Shown: piece after piece, positions 48,806 to 60,350 of the stretch
Numbering within the stretch: the stretch's first letter is position 1
How the letters are laid out: every line of letters begins with the position of its first letter
From: Gonocerus acuteangulatus
Taxonomy: Eukaryota; Arthropoda; Insecta; Hemiptera; Coreidae
Reading direction: 5' to 3'
DNA length: 64,000 nucleotides
Assembly (NCBI GenBank): GCA_946811695.1
Contig: OX328125.1
Location: 110,804,467-110,868,466 of the forward strand
Program-made: the position numbers and the translations under genes
The notes under the pieces: model-generated
The model's input: the letters and a program-made list of their open reading frames with translations, nothing else
Told to the model about the DNA's origin: nothing
The model's database searches: none

Positions 48806-49197
48806 GGGTGTCCCACGTTGAGATGTCATAACTGCAGAAGTTTATTCTGCATCCCATTTGTAGTTCAGGGGCGCATATTTTATCTCCCTCAGGAGACTAT
48901 ATTATAGCTACAACTAAACTTCAGATGAAATGCGCATTGTCGAAGGTATCTTGCGAAGATATCGCTTGCCTAAATGGAGGAAGAATCCGCTTGAATCAAG
49001 GAATCATATCGTCGATACAAATGCAAAATATCGAATGTGAAAAAACGCATTTTTCATTTTTAATCTATACTGATTGCTGTTGGACTGATGTAGGTTGTGG
49101 CAAACTCGGAAATTAAAGAAAACTAATTACCAATTACAGATAATCAAACTAACGAATGTAATGCATATTAGACTTAATGCAAGTCTAATTAAAATAT
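48806..49197. repeat. dispersed repeat split by a Penelope copy (left half)
   Basis: CAGGGTGTCCCACGTTGAG at 48807 resembles a transposon end; a relative begins at 55747. ATCGTCGATACAAATGCAAA and GATTGCTGTTGGACTGATGT recur inverted at 58180-58270. The right half resumes at 50990 with AAAATATATATAAAGTCATC, as in 58040-58095 read on minus. Confidence 0.65.
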
Positions 49198-50682
49198 ATC
49201 ATAAGATTCGATCGGATGAGGACATAGATACAGTGAGGGAAAGCGCAAAGTCATATAATAAACATATTTATGAACAATTAGGGAATAAAATATGTAATAT
49301 TTTAAAAGATGAGAATGCAGAACCATGCCGGTATTTTGGCTTTAATTTTAATCCAATAATTTCCAACAAAATAAGACACATATGTAAGGATATAGGCAGG
49401 ATATCTTGGAAATATGATAATAGAATAAAAAATAGCTTTAGTCATATTAAAGATAAATTAAAATTAAAAGAAACTAAATACAATATCTACAAAATTGGCT
49501 GCAATGGCTGTGATAAATCATATATAGGGGAATCGGAACAGCTACTTGGAAAAAGAATTAAACAGCATGCGCAAAGTATTGATAAAGGAGAGAATAAGAA
49601 AGCGTTGACTGCAATGGCTGTGATAAATCATATATAGGGGAATCGGAACAGTTACTTGGAAAAAGAATTAAACAGCATGCGCAAAGTATTGATAAAGGAG
49701 AGAATAAGACAGCGTTGACTGCAATGGCTGTGATAAATCATATATAGGGGAATCGGAACAGCTACTTGGAAAAAGAATTAAACAGCATGCGCAAAGTATT
49801 GATAAAGGAGAGAATAAGACAGCGTTGACTGCAATGGCTGTGATAAATCATATATAGGGGAATCGGAACAGCTACTTGGAAAAAGAATTAAACAGCATGC
49901 GCAAAGTATTGATAAAGGAGAGAATAAGACAGCGTTGACTGCAATGGCTGTGATAAATCATATATAGGGGAATCGGAACAGCTACTTGGAAAAAGGATTA
50001 AGCAGCATGCGCAAAGTATTGATAAAGGAGAGAATAAGACAGCGTTGACTGCAATGGCTGTGATAAATCATATATAGGGGAATCGGAACAGCTACTTGGA
50101 AAAAGGATTAAACAGCATGCGCAAAGTATTGATAAAGGAGAGAATAAGACAGCGTTGACTGCAATGGCTGTGATAAATCATATATAGGGGAATCGGAACA
50201 GCTACTTGGAAAAAGGATTAAACAGCATGCGCAAAGTATTGATAAAGGAGAGAATAAGACAGCGTTGACTGCAATGGCTGTGATAAATCATATATAGGGG
50301 AATCGGAACAGCTACTTGGAAAACGAATTAAACAGCATGCGCAAAGTATTGATAAAGGAGAGAATAAGACAGCGTTGGCTGCAATAGCTGTGATAAATCA
50401 TATATAGGGGACTCGGAACAGTTACTTGGAAAAAGAATTAAACAGCATGCGCAAAGTATTGATAAAGGAGAGAATAAGAGAGCGTTGGCTTATCATGCTA
50501 TAAAATATAAACATAGTTTCGATTTTGAAAATATTAGCACACTAGGGAAAGAGAGAAATAGAATGAAAAGAAGAATAAAGGAAAATATCCATATCATAAA
50601 AAATAGGAAAAAAGTGGTAAATAAAAAAACTGAAATATTACATTTGAATACGATTTTTATTAATTTATTTAACAAAAGGTAA
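49198..50682 (+). pseudogene. Penelope GIY-YIG endonuclease with expanded core
   Basis: The frame from about 49198 encodes the pre-endonuclease linker (NFNPIISNKIRHICKDIGRI, SWKYDNRIKNSFSHIKDKL) and then CNGCDKSYIGESEQLLGKRI with both cysteines, the YIG tyrosine and the Arg. At 49611 the coding segment for the core (CNGCDK through GENKKAL) begins to repeat as 110-bp units. Because 110 is not divisible by three, the frame ends at 49637. After nine units the original frame resumes at about 50485 (AYHAIKYKHSFDFENISTLG, IKENIHIIKNRKKVVNKK) to a stop at 50680-50682. Confidence 0.88.
49501..50490 (+). repeat. 110-bp minisatellite, 9 units, derived from GIY-YIG coding DNA
   Basis: GCAATGGCTGTGATAAATCA begins units at 49501, 49611, 49721, 49831, 49941, 50051, 50161, 50271 and (GCAATAGCTG) 50381. 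Units differ at one to four positions. The first unit is in the reading frame. Confidence 0.97.
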
Positions 50683-50899
50683 AAATATGTTTTAATTAGA
50701 AGGTGGGAAGATGGTTTTAATTTTTAAGACTATATTTCTTCTGGAAATTCATTTTAAATGTTTGACAAATCGATTATGGATCAGCTGATTATATTTCGCC
50801 ATGTTGGATTCTTTCAGACCATGATCATTCTAGACGTGGCCGTACTGGTGGAAGGTTATCCTCCTCAGATTGAGGCTGTAAGTTTTATATATGTAATTT

Positions 50900-50942
50900 T
50901 TCCCCTGAAGAGGCACCAATAAAGGTGTGAAACATGTAGGGA
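50900..50942 (+). ncRNA. hammerhead ribozyme motif
   Basis: UUCCC-CUGAAGA, one G, stem II GCACC-AAUAAA-GGUGU, GAAAC, AUGUA, GGGA. Stem I is UCCC/GGGA where the element at 20721 has GCUC/GAGC, a compensatory change. Stem III is ACAUGU. Confidence 0.78.
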
Positions 50943-51426
50943 CGGAATAAAGTTGGTGATAAAAAAAGGGTCAGTTGAAGAATAATTAAGATAAAATATA
51001 TATAAAGTCATCTATAAGGTACCAACCACATTTCACATTCGATACTTTGCAATTGTATCGACGATATATTCAGAAATGCATTAGGAATTAATGAAATTAT
51101 CGAGAATTTCGCGAAAAAATGTTTGCGATTCAATGGCTAAATTAAAGTAAGACTCGTTTCATTTTCTACATCGGCTTCACGAAAAATCAGTTAGTATGAT
51201 CTACCAATTGTTAATTCACAATTCATGAATTTCTTCAATCAATAAAAATCATTTAAATTAGTCCAAGTTGTTCTATTTTCCACATTTTTCAATTAAGACT
51301 TGTGTATTACATCCTATAAAATCACCGTATATGTTTTGTGAAATTTAGGGGGTGGGTGATGGTTATGCTTGGAAAACAATAAAATTTCTCAGCTGGAAGT
51401 ACCTCATTCATTCTAATATACCATAG

Positions 51427-51520
51427 TGGGTCTCCCCGTGGTCTAGTAGCTAACCCCTTAGCTCCCCTCCCTCTAGATTCCCATGAGGGAGATGGTGGGG
51501 TCGATCCCCACCGGCGCACA
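51427..51520 (+). mobile_element. tRNA-derived SINE, family I, head only
   Basis: GGGTCTCCCCGTGGTCTAGT, GTGGGGTCGATCCCCACCGG. A separate tail (GATGCGCCGTAAAAA) lies at 51709-51738 beyond ~170 bp of AT-rich sequence, so this may be one SINE with a replaced centre or two pieces. Confidence 0.65.
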
Positions 51521-51896
51521 GTGTAACGAAGTTGTGAGGATTATGGACAAAAAATATTAACCACTAGTTATTTTCAAATAAACATTTTTATTAATTGAAA
51601 TCAACTCAAAACAAGGTAACAACCGTATAATAATGCATACTATACGGCTATAATAATATTAATTGTAATATTTGTAATAATAATAGAAATACGGCGCTAA
51701 CGGCCAAGTTGTAGATGCGCCGTAAAAAAAAAAAAAAATAAAAAAAAAAAAAAATAATAATAGAAATAATATAGCAGGTAATAATATTATTAATAACAAT
51801 ATTATAAAATAACGGTAACATATAATGTAGTAATAGTATAGTAGTAAATTATACTTATAGTAATATTGCCATAGAATAATAATATTTTACCATTTT

Positions 51897-52247
51897 CTAT
51901 GAAATTATTAAATATTTTTTTAATGCCGAGTCTGAATCGTTTTTGGATTCTTGAGAATGTAAACTTCTATCGAAACCAATATCTATTTGATTATTAATGT
52001 CATTCTCTATTATACATTCATTAATGTCTGGACTGATTTTGCTTTGCCTTTTTATATTTTTTCTCCATAAAGAAAGCTCTGGGCCAGATATCAGAAGAAC
52101 CCGGCGCTTTTTCCATCTCTCACACAACGCTGTAAACTCTTTTTTATGTCTGCCTCTAAGGAAGCCAGAAGGCCCATCAGGGCGGGAATATCTTTTTTCT
52201 TGATAAAAATTAATAAAAATTTCTTCTAAGTTGATATATTGTTTCAA
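51897..52247 (-). CDS. hypothetical protein, 116 codons
   Basis: An ATG-initiated frame rich in charged residues: EKRYSRPDGPSGFLRGRHKK then CERWKKRRVLLISGPELSLW. I do not recognise a family. The balanced composition and the absence of repeats make it more gene-like than other frames nearby, but flanking sequence is AT-rich spacer and there is no second exon or terminal repeat to support it. It could equally be a fragment of an unrecognised transposon protein. Confidence 0.3.
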   Translation of the reverse strand: MKQYINLEEIFINFYQEKRYSRPDGPSGFLRGRHKKEFTALCERWKKRRVLLISGPELSLWRKNIKRQSKISPDINECIIENDINNQIDIGFDRSLHSQESKNDSDSALKKYLIIS

Positions 52248-52697
52248 CCAGTATTTATATAAGGTTTTTTTTTTCTCTGCGGTGAACTCGTTCCCTCATT
52301 TTTTACATATAATATAGGACTAAACTGGCAGTCTTTTAGTATTGCTCAATATTTCTTTAGGAGCATCCTGCAGATTAAATTGAATCCTTTGCCCAAGGAT
52401 TGATACCGTTTTCTTGGATTTATCCACATTTTATTCAAATTTGGAAGAAAAAATAAATTGTATTATGTGATGGATCTAAAAATAAAAATCTTTGGAATTG
52501 GCAAGTTTCGGCAAACTAAATTGCCCTCAGTACATTATACTTGAGGTAAATTTTAAGCTCTAAAAAACTTGAGATGTGTTCAGATGAAGTTTTTTTGCTA
52601 TGGTCTATCAACATTTTGTACTTAAAAATAATGTCAAAGATCAATGAAGAATAATTCAGGATAAATAATAAGGGAGTAATTATCCATAATCAATTAT

Positions 52698-54239
52698 CTA
52701 CTATATATTTGTCAAATACCACTCACTTACTCACTCACTCACTCACTCATCTATCAACGCCCAGCCCAAACCGCTCGAGAGAAAATTTTGAAATTTTGCA
52801 AGGTCACTCCTTATATAACGTAGGCGCTCGCTAAGAAAGGATTTTTTGATATTCGTATTTTTAAGCATTTTTAGGGGGGTTTAAAGTTTGAGTTGGTTAG
52901 AGAAGGCAAGCCTAGGCAGCCTGCGTTGCTAGGACGATAAAGAACAGCTGTTACCTTACATTATCTATCTCATAGTATTATTTTTAATAGAGGTTAATTT
53001 CAACTATGATGGCAGACCTTGAATTACTAGAAATTAACTGTCCCTCATAGAGTTTTAATTGCGTTTCTTTTCTGCCTGTCCCCGTCAGATAGGCTTGCCA
53101 TATTTTTGGAGAGTTAAACCGAGACACATTAATATGGGATGGGCATGCCAGGGGGGGGGGGGACAAAAAGAGTACAAATTATAAGCAAAATGGTTGGTGA
53201 GTTTTAAGCCTAGCAACTAACGGGAAGGGGGAATCCGAAACTGTTAGTCTACCCAAACCTTAAAAATAAGAACGGAACTTTTTTTGCTACTTGGTTTTCT
53301 TAAAACAATCTCTCAGCCAAATAGTAGTGTCTGGCAGCTGGCAGCGCTGTGCAGGTAGTTCCAGCGTTTTACAGTTAGATTACTTCTCATTTCTTTGACA
53401 CTGTGAGCAGTAGTAAAAATGTTGATTGTAGAAAAGTAACAGATTTATAAAAGATTCTTATAAACATGAATTCATTACTTTTTAGCGCGGTTCCTCCCTC
53501 CCCCATAGAGAGGAACCCCGCTTATAAGGGGGGCGGGAAATAAAAACAGTACAAATTATAAGGAAAATGGTGAGTTTTAAGCCTAGCAAGTAACGGGAAG
53601 GGGGAATCCTGAACTGTTAGTCTACCCAAACCTTAAAAATAAGAACGGAACTTTTTTTGCTACTTGATTTTCTTAAAAAAATTTCTCAGCCAAATAGTTG
53701 TGTCTGGCAGCTGGCAGCGCTGTGCAGGTAGTTCCAGCGTTTTACAGTTAGATTACTTCTCATTTCTTTGACACTGTGAGCAGTAGTAAAAATGTTGATT
53801 GTAGAAAAGTAACCGATTTAAAAAAGATTCTTATAAACATGAATTCATTACTTTTTACATGTTACAGCCTTTTCCGGGACATTGATAAAATCGGGCGGGA
53901 CACCGAAACAATTGCAAAATACCGGGACAGTCCCGGTCAAACCGTGATGTATGGCATATCCTTAGGTTTTCCAGGCGAGGTAATAATATCCGGAACCCTT
54001 GCACAGCCTCCTCGCCTATAACCTTGGTAATACTCGTAAATATATTGGGTGTTACCATATGACTTCTTGGAAACATAAACTTTTAAATTTTAACGCCCAT
54101 TGAATAAAATATAGTATGACGGGAACCGTGCTGTAATAAACTGCACAGAATTGTATAGTAACGTAATTTTAATGAAACATTATTTAACGCAATAAAATAA
54201 CTACTTATCTGCCGTGACGAAGCACGGGTATTCAGCTAG
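52698..54239 (-). mobile_element. CTAGCTG-ended nonautonomous element, copy 1
   Basis: Minus strand starts CTAGCTGAATACCCGTGCTT and ends (GAGT)n-GGTATTTGACAAATATATAG-TAG. It has the body of 62570-63821 with an added internal duplication: 53180-53475 and 53555-53850 are copies (TAAGCCTAGCAA, GGGAAGGGGGAATCC, GCTGGCAGCGCTGTGCAGG). A family-B hairpin fragment (53484-53530) lies between them. Confidence 0.8.
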
Positions 54240-55069
54240 TATCAGATAAAAAAGAAATAGTTTTGACGTAATTTCCATCGGATCACCCAATAAAAACACT
54301 GTCCTATCTTCAACGAGAGAGTCTCAAACTGATTGTTGCTATAAAGCAGGTTTTAAAGACTTTTCCTTGTTTATAATACTGCTAATGTGTTTGTTGATCA
54401 AAATAAAACTAATATTTATAAGGTTTATACGATTTTAATTCCTTGAATAGTTTCTAAACTTAGCTAGAGGATTAAAAATTAAATATAAGAAAAAAAAAAT
54501 TTAGATTTTTGTCCATTGGACGTTACACTGCGCTGCGAAGGAATTTTCTTATCTCACGCATCGCTGAGAAAATTCCTCGTTGCGCCGTAAAAAAAAACCG
54601 ACCGCAAAAAGACAAATATATATATATATATATATACAAATTTGAACCGCCGTCATTTTCGGTCTCTAGGGGTTCTGAAACGCAAAATTTTCTAGTCGGC
54701 ACTTCCGGATTGTTTCATGAGATCAACCTTATAAGCGCGGTTCCTCCCTTCCTATGAAGGAACCACGCTAAAAGAAAAAAAGCCATAATACTGTATTTAA
54801 TGGACCTGGAAAGAGTTTACGTACTACCTTCAAAAGAGATATAGTTCTATAATTAAGCACCTAACAGCCCGATGTATCTTCGTCCATTGACGTTTGTGGT
54901 CATTTCATCTCCCATATATTCAGATAAATCATCAGTAATTGATTCAGAGCAGACTTCATTAAGGGTTATGTTACAAAATTACTGTAGAATTTATAACATA
55001 ATCAGAAATGGTGAAGTTATATTTTACCACTCAGATATTACTACTTTTTTGTGGTTATTTTCCAAAAAT
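54240..55069. other. spacer with SINE tail and family-B 3' end
   Basis: TTGCGCCGTAAAAAAAAACC at 54579 is a family-I SINE tail. 54655-54773 (plus) is a family-B 3' end: CGCAAAATTTTCTAGTCGGC, ACTTCCGGATT, the hairpin GCGCGGTTCCTCCC/GAAGGAACCACGC and TAA. No gene was seen. Confidence 0.6.
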
Positions 55070-55070
55070 A

Positions 55071-55122
<52 letters not shown>

Positions 55123-55130
55123 TATATGGG

Positions 55131-55423
55131 AGCGAGGTTAGTTCAGTGGTAGAGCACTGGACTAATAAGTTGGAGGACCTGAGTTCAATTCCCGAGCAAG
55201 CACTAAAGATTTTTTCTTCTAGTGTCTTAGTTAATTGGTTGAATTCGGCCTCCCTGACCGTCCCTAGGCCAACCCAGCCTTTAATAAATTATCAATGGGT
55301 ACCTTGGGTGCTAATGACTCTAGTAGTCGAAGCAGCCAAGGGGAAAATCAGGCGGCCGTATGGTCATGAATCAGATACCTCTATAGTATCTGCCCCTCAG
55401 GGCCCTCATGGCCTTTTACGGGA

Positions 55424-55427
<4 letters not shown>
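55131..55427 (+). mobile_element. tRNA-derived SINE, family II, full length
   Basis: GAGCGAGGTTAGTTCAGTGG (A box), GAGCACTGGACTAATAAG, B box GAGTTCAATTCCCGAG, CACTAAAG, TTGAATTCGGCCTCCCTGAC, CTTGGGTGCTAATGACTC, CCCCTCAGGGCCCTCATGGC, GGGACTGATA. Bordered on both sides by (TA)n tracts (about 55075-55127 and 55427-55482). Confidence 0.88.
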
Positions 55428-55484
<57 letters not shown>

Positions 55485-55566
55485 TAAAATAATATTCTAA
55501 AATACGTACATGGTTGGGATTCGGCAAAGAGAAAAAATTTGAGATCTTGATGAAAAATCTATATTG

Positions 55567-55611
55567 CTAACTTTTCGGCTGCATTTTTGCAGACTTCTTT
55601 AGTACTAAAAT
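55567..55611 (-). ncRNA. degenerate hammerhead motif
   Basis: Minus strand: CUAAAGA (G of CUGA changed to A), AGUCUGCAAAAAUGCAGCC, GAAAAGUU. Clear relative of 38121-38175, followed by the same GGGATTCGGC-type sequence inverted. Not expected to be active. Confidence 0.55.
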
Positions 55612-55959
55612 GCCTAAGTAATTGAGGAGGATGGGAGACCACGATAAGATTTAGGTAACCTAGGTTAAGTGTTTCAAATCCCAATCATACCTAGACTTGT
55701 TATCTCCTTAAGGGCTAACTATGTTAATGACATAATGAAATATATACAGGTTGTTCTGGATTGAGAGGTCATAACTTTAGGAGCCTATTCTCCACGACAT
55801 TGGTAGTTTAGTGACGCAAAAACGAGCTTTCTGTCTCAATGGGAAGCAGAACTACTCAAACTTTTGTCTATTTTCAAAACGAATGTTTTTTTTTTCTATG
55901 AAAAACTGTGTTTTCCCGGATTTTTGGTTAAATACCAACCACATTTCTAGAATCTACAT

Positions 55960-56560
55960 TATATCTATATATATAAAAATCACGTGTCTGTCTGTTTGTC
56001 CGTATGTCTGTTTGTTCCTTAAACAAATCTACACCGTTTGACCGATTTTGACCAAACTTGGCACACAGGTAGGTCTTGATACGGGAAATCTCCTAGGCTA
56101 GGTCAAAATTTGGTCATAAGGTCAAAAGTTTTGTTCAAGAAAAATTGGCTACCATTCAGATTCTGACAGCCATTTTGAATTATGTCTGAAATTTATTTGT
56201 TGATGTTCTTGATAATTAGAATAACTCGAACTCATTGATGACTTTATATCATTATATAATCATGTAATGCAGTTTATTTCAATTTCATATCAACAGTCAC
56301 TGTCTAACTAAGGAGCGCTGGCCTTTCTTTGATAAGAGCTAGCTACTCGCAGGCTCAGGTGCTGGCCTCTGTCGGCTGTAATATGAATTGCTGTGGTGCT
56401 GGCCTCTGTTGGCTGTTTCAGACAGCCTATATCTAGACAGATATAAACAAATTCACACCGTTCGACCGATTTTGACGTAACTGGGTATACAGGTAAATCT
56501 TGTACGGGGAGAGTCATAGGCAGAAAGTAAGTGTAGCATGGCACACTGGGTAACAGGTAG
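55960..56560. repeat. dispersed repeat, TCTGTCTGTTTG type
   Basis: Starts TATATATAAAAATCACGTG-TCTGTCTG and ends AGCATGGCACACTGGGTAAC. It holds two copies of the CACCGTT.GACCGATTTTGAC segment. Related to 44220-44600. Class not determined; no coding. Confidence 0.6.
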
Positions 56561-57511
56561 TTTCCAATAAGACCCCCGTTATTGAAATATTTTCATGTAA
56601 ATTAAGAGCTATACTGAAAGCCATATTGATGTGAACTATTGATATTAGTGTTTTAATAAATTATTCAAAATTTCCTTAATCGGCTATTTTTAGACTTAAC
56701 AGGTTTGCCTTGTATAATAAGCTTAAAAATGGTACCTCGTAGTTTTAGATTAAAAATTATTTGAATCCAATATTTTCTGATTTCTAATTGAAAACCAATA
56801 AATGTGCTTTAGCGTGAAGGATCCATTCTCCACGCATTCTTTAATTTCACAGGATAATAAATGATGTCCCATCCTCCCCACACTTGGTACGTTTTGCTCT
56901 GATTAAGGGTAGGGGACACTTCGAAATCAAATGGCCGAAGAGCATATTGAAGATATATTAATTACAATTATTTTAAACATAATAAATACATATATTATAT
57001 TGTTTTGCCTTAAAGGTATAATTTTATTAAATTTTTAATTTTAATTCTATTTTATTTAACAAAATACCAGCTATTTTTAGGTTCCATAAGACAGGAAAAC
57101 GATTGACTCAATTTTTGAGGCGATATTTGTTACCGTTTTTGTGAAAAATGAACCAAACTAGTTTTTCTAAGTAATTAACAGTCAGGTACTTAGAAACTAT
57201 GGATTAAGTTGAAACTTTTTGTAAATGTTTGACATTCATCCAAACATATATATTTAAATTTTGGTTACGTTTGGGGTTGAGAAAGTAATAGAAAAAAAAA
57301 TTATTAACAGACATGAATATAATATTCCAATGGTTTCGCTTATAATGGAAACTACGTGTTGGACATTTACATTAATGGAAAAAACAAATATTTTATTAAA
57401 AAACAATAAAATTTTTATGATTTTTGTATATTTCCTCCTTTGGGAAATCGTGGTAAGTAGACAGCAATAGTACGAAAGCTCACAAAATTTCATACAAAAA
57501 CTATTCTAGGG
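56561..57511. other. spacer and family-B body fragment
   Basis: GAAATCGTGGTAAGTAGACA at 57441 recurs near 58690 and 61770 as part of the family-B body. No gene was seen. Confidence 0.45.
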
Positions 57512-57689
57512 GTCTCCCGTGGTCTAATGGCTAGCGCCTTGGATTCATAAGCGGGAGAAGGTGGGTTCGATTCCCAACCTCCGGCAGGAAATTTATCATC
57601 CCACGGCTCGCTGGTAAAATTCCTCCCTGCACCCTGGATGTCGGCGCTAATGACCTAGATGTAGATGCGCCGTAAAAAAAAAAAAAAAA
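57512..57689 (+). mobile_element. tRNA-derived SINE, family I, full length
   Basis: GGTCTCCCGTGGTCTAATGG, CTAGCGCCTTGGATTC, B box GGGTTCGATTCCC, AACCTCCGGCAGG, CACGGCTCGCTGGTAAAATT, CCTGGATGTCGGCGCTAATG, GATGTAGATGCGCCGT and about 22 A. A possible short target duplication TATTCTA flanks it (57503-57509; 57701-57707). Reference copy for the family in this window. Confidence 0.92.
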
Positions 57690-57924
57690 AAAAAAAATAA
57701 TATTCTAAAGTAATTGTTGAAGGGGCGATCTCATACGGATCGGTGCTTAAAATTCGAATATGTCGGCTGCGTTGATTTGAACCTTCTCTGTCTCCGTTTT
57801 CCTCAGTTTATAATTGGTTGTTTTTTCAAAATTGCATTAAATTGTAAAATAAGTATTTTAGTAAAACATGATAAGAAAATAATAAACTTATCGTTTATAC
57901 AAATGCAAAGTATCTAATGTGAAA

Positions 57925-58074
57925 AGTGGTTTGGTACCTTATAGATGACTTATGTGTGGTTTGGTACCTTATAGATGACTTATGTGTGGTTTGGTACCTT
58001 ATAGATGACTTATGTGTGGTTTGGTACCTTATAGATGACTTATGTGTGGTTTGGTACCTTATAGATGACTTTAT
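57925..58074. repeat. 30-bp tandem repeat, 5 units
   Basis: TTGGTACCTTATAGATGACT starts at 57931, 57961, 57991, 58021 and 58051. A single unit of the same sequence is present at 51010-51040 (inverted), so the array grew from a dispersed repeat. Confidence 0.97.
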
Positions 58075-58309
58075 ATATATTTTATTTTAGGACATATTTT
58101 AATTAGACTTAATGTACGTTCGTTAGTTTGATTTTATGTTATTGATAAATATTTTTCTTTAATTGTCGAGAGTTTGCCACAACCTACATCAGTCCAACAG
58201 CAATCAGTATAGATTGAAAACGAAAAATGCGTTTTTTCACATTCGGTACTTTGCATTTGTATCGACGATATTTGCATTAGTTTTCTAGAATGAACTTTGA
58301 GAAGTAGGG

Positions 58310-59128
58310 AGGAGTAATTTCCGCTTAGGATACTGTCAGTTTGTTTTTCTGGTGCCTAAAATCTTTTTTTCTGAGATTTCATTTTCATTCTGACTGTTTC
58401 ATCCTAACTGTTTCTATTCCGAGTTTTCCAAAAGACGCAAGAAGTAAGAATGAAACCGCTCTATGGTTCGGAATTTTTAATGTTGTTTTAGCGCAGTGTT
58501 TTAATGTTTTAATATTCAGAAAGGATTGATTGAGTTGAAGCTTTTTACAGATGTTTGACATTCATCTAATCTCAGATGGATAAATTTTGGTTCCGTTTGG
58601 AGTTAAGGAAGTACTTGAAATAAAATATTTCATTAACAGGCATAAATAGCTACGGGATTTTCTAAAATATCTCGAAAACGATCGAAAAATCGTGGTAAGT
58701 GGAAGGTGACCATTCGAACGCTTACTTATTTTCCTAGAAGAAAGGTTCAGATGTAATTTTCGATGGGGCGATGTCAATCCGAGAAATAAGTGCTTAGAAC
58801 TTCAAAATTGTTAGTTTTGTTCTTTTCAAGGGATTTTTGTCTGTGACTACCTAACCCTTTAATGGATTATTGATTTTTGAAATGCATTTAATAGTAAAAT
58901 GAGTATAGCGATCGTTGAGAAGGTGGGGGAATTTATTTCCGCTTAGAATACTATCAGTTTCCTGTTGTGGCGCTTTTTTTAACGAAAGATCAAACCCTAC
59001 CAATAACAGCTTCTTTTCCTTTACTAATGGCATTAGGGGTATAAACGGAACCGCGCTATGATGAAGCAGTTCCTGCGAGTAGGACTTTTTGAACGTTGAA
59101 TGGTTTCTTGGGTTAACTCCTCCCAAAT
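58310..59128 (-). mobile_element. family-B element body and 5' end
   Basis: Read on minus, the 5' end AAAAAGTCCTACTCGCAGGA, ACTGCTTCATCATAGCGCGG, TTCCG is at 59045-59096. CAGGAAACTGATAGTATTCT follows and the body extends leftward, with TTTCCGATCGTTTTCGAG near 58690. A second 5' end faces it at 59508-59640. No CTAA-ended hairpin was found attached to this fragment. Confidence 0.55.
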
Positions 59129-59507
59129 TTACAGATCATCTACTGATATTAGCTGATAAGGTACCTGGCTGGCTGTACAGCGCCGGGACCTTGGGTCCTG
59201 TCAACAGTGCTTCTCCAAGCTCCATCCTGTAGCGGGTCCAGCACTAGACTGACGCGGTTCATCCCCTCCTCCGAACCCCTCTACTCCCTGATGGCGGTGT
59301 TTGTATCGGTCAGGAAGTACAAGCAGAGGTTTGGCGTGGTTCTATGGACGAGTAAAGGGTACAGAAGAAAATACTGATGATAATCTTACCTGACACAGAT
59401 CTAATTACGGTAAATAATAATACGAAGGTAGAATTTCTCAGGGTTCGGTCATGGTATCTTAATAAAAAAGTATCATAAATAAATAAATGTCATAAAACCC
59501 AGTTAAT

Positions 59508-59640
59508 GAAAAAAAAGTCCTACTCGCAGAAACTGCGTCATCTTAGCGCGGCTCCGTTTTCAAATAGAAGGAAGATTTAAGGCGCCAAAACAGGAAACTG
59601 ACCGTATCCTAAGCAGAAATTGTTCTATCCTCTGACACAA
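59508..59640 (+). mobile_element. family-B element, 5' end
   Basis: AAAAAGTCCTACTCGCAGAA, ACTGCGTCATCTTAGCGCGG, CTCCGTTTTC, CAAAACAGGAAACTGACCG. The TTAGCGCGG.TCC segment repeats the 3' hairpin arm of family B. Confidence 0.65.
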
Positions 59641-59692
59641 CGTTAACTCTAGGAAACACTATAACACACATTCACATTGTCTTACTTTTATA

Positions 59693-60350
59693 CATAGAAT
59701 TGGCGAATAAGGCGGAAGGTCATTAAAACTACCACACCCTTTCTCGTAAATGGAGGGGATTCACTATTACACCTCCAGGTAAAGACAGATGCCTTTAGTA
59801 TTGCTTGGCCTTGCAAAAATTGTTTTCTGTTTTCAAATCGGCTGAAAAAAAAATGTCTTCACGAAAAATTCAAACTAAAAATGCACCCGATACTAACGAA
59901 TTCCCAAACAATGACAGCCGCAGCGAAAGTGTTAATGAACATGTGAAGTAGACCAATTGCGATAAATGCCAAATGGAATTCCCTGCCTAAAATTTACTGA
60001 AAGATAGCCTTTAGTACCTTCATTTATCAAGTTCAGGGGTCAATCTAGGCAGAAACTTGGTAAATATTTTTATATATGCACAATGTACGTATTTGTGTTA
60101 TTGGTGGACGTTACAACGAATCCAATATGGTGTCAAATAGTTGACACCATATTGGATTCGTTCAGTGAATGACCAGTCTAGACGAGGCCCTGCTAGTGGA
60201 AGGTTCCATTCCTCAGGTTGAGGCTGAAGTTATGTTTTAAGTATATTCCCCTGAAGAGGCGCCAAAATGGTGCGAAACATGTAGGGAAGAGAAATAAAAA
60301 GTGTGTGGCGTAATTTTATTGACCTTCCGCCTTATTCGCCAATTCTATAT
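59693..60350. mobile_element. Penelope-like remnant with inverted ends and a hammerhead
   Basis: Ends AGAATTGGCGAATAAGGCGG and the complement at 60331-60350. A perfect palindrome (60115-60162) lies at the junction, followed by the 3' UTR block GACCAGTCTAGACGAGGCCC and the hammerhead. No coding is left. Confidence 0.75.
60246..60288 (+). ncRNA. hammerhead ribozyme motif
   Basis: UUCCC-CUGAAGA, one G, stem II GCGCC-AAAAU-GGUGC, GAAAC, AUGUA, GGGAA. Stem I is 5 bp (UUCCC/GGGAA). Stem II has a G-U pair where 50900-50942 has A-U, another compatible change. Confidence 0.8.

Larger units (their letters stand above)
49198..50985 (+). mobile_element. 5'-truncated Penelope-like element, second family
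   Basis: It interrupts the repeat above. It has the coding region distal to RT, a GIY-YIG domain with a nine-unit expansion, a 3' UTR with CTAGACGTGGCCGTACTGG and GGAAGGTTATC (compare 25725-25755 and 60180-60210), and a hammerhead. The element is truncated just after the RT domain. Confidence 0.85.

Noticed and set aside
53776..54076. Paired sense/antisense 73-81 codon frames repeated at 62736-63036
   Set aside because: Conserved only because both lie in copies of the same nonautonomous element; no recognisable domain and no start-codon context.
55135..55205. Functional tRNA gene
   Set aside because: The anticodon stem does not pair well and a conserved SINE body follows, as in 48071-48398; these are SINE heads.
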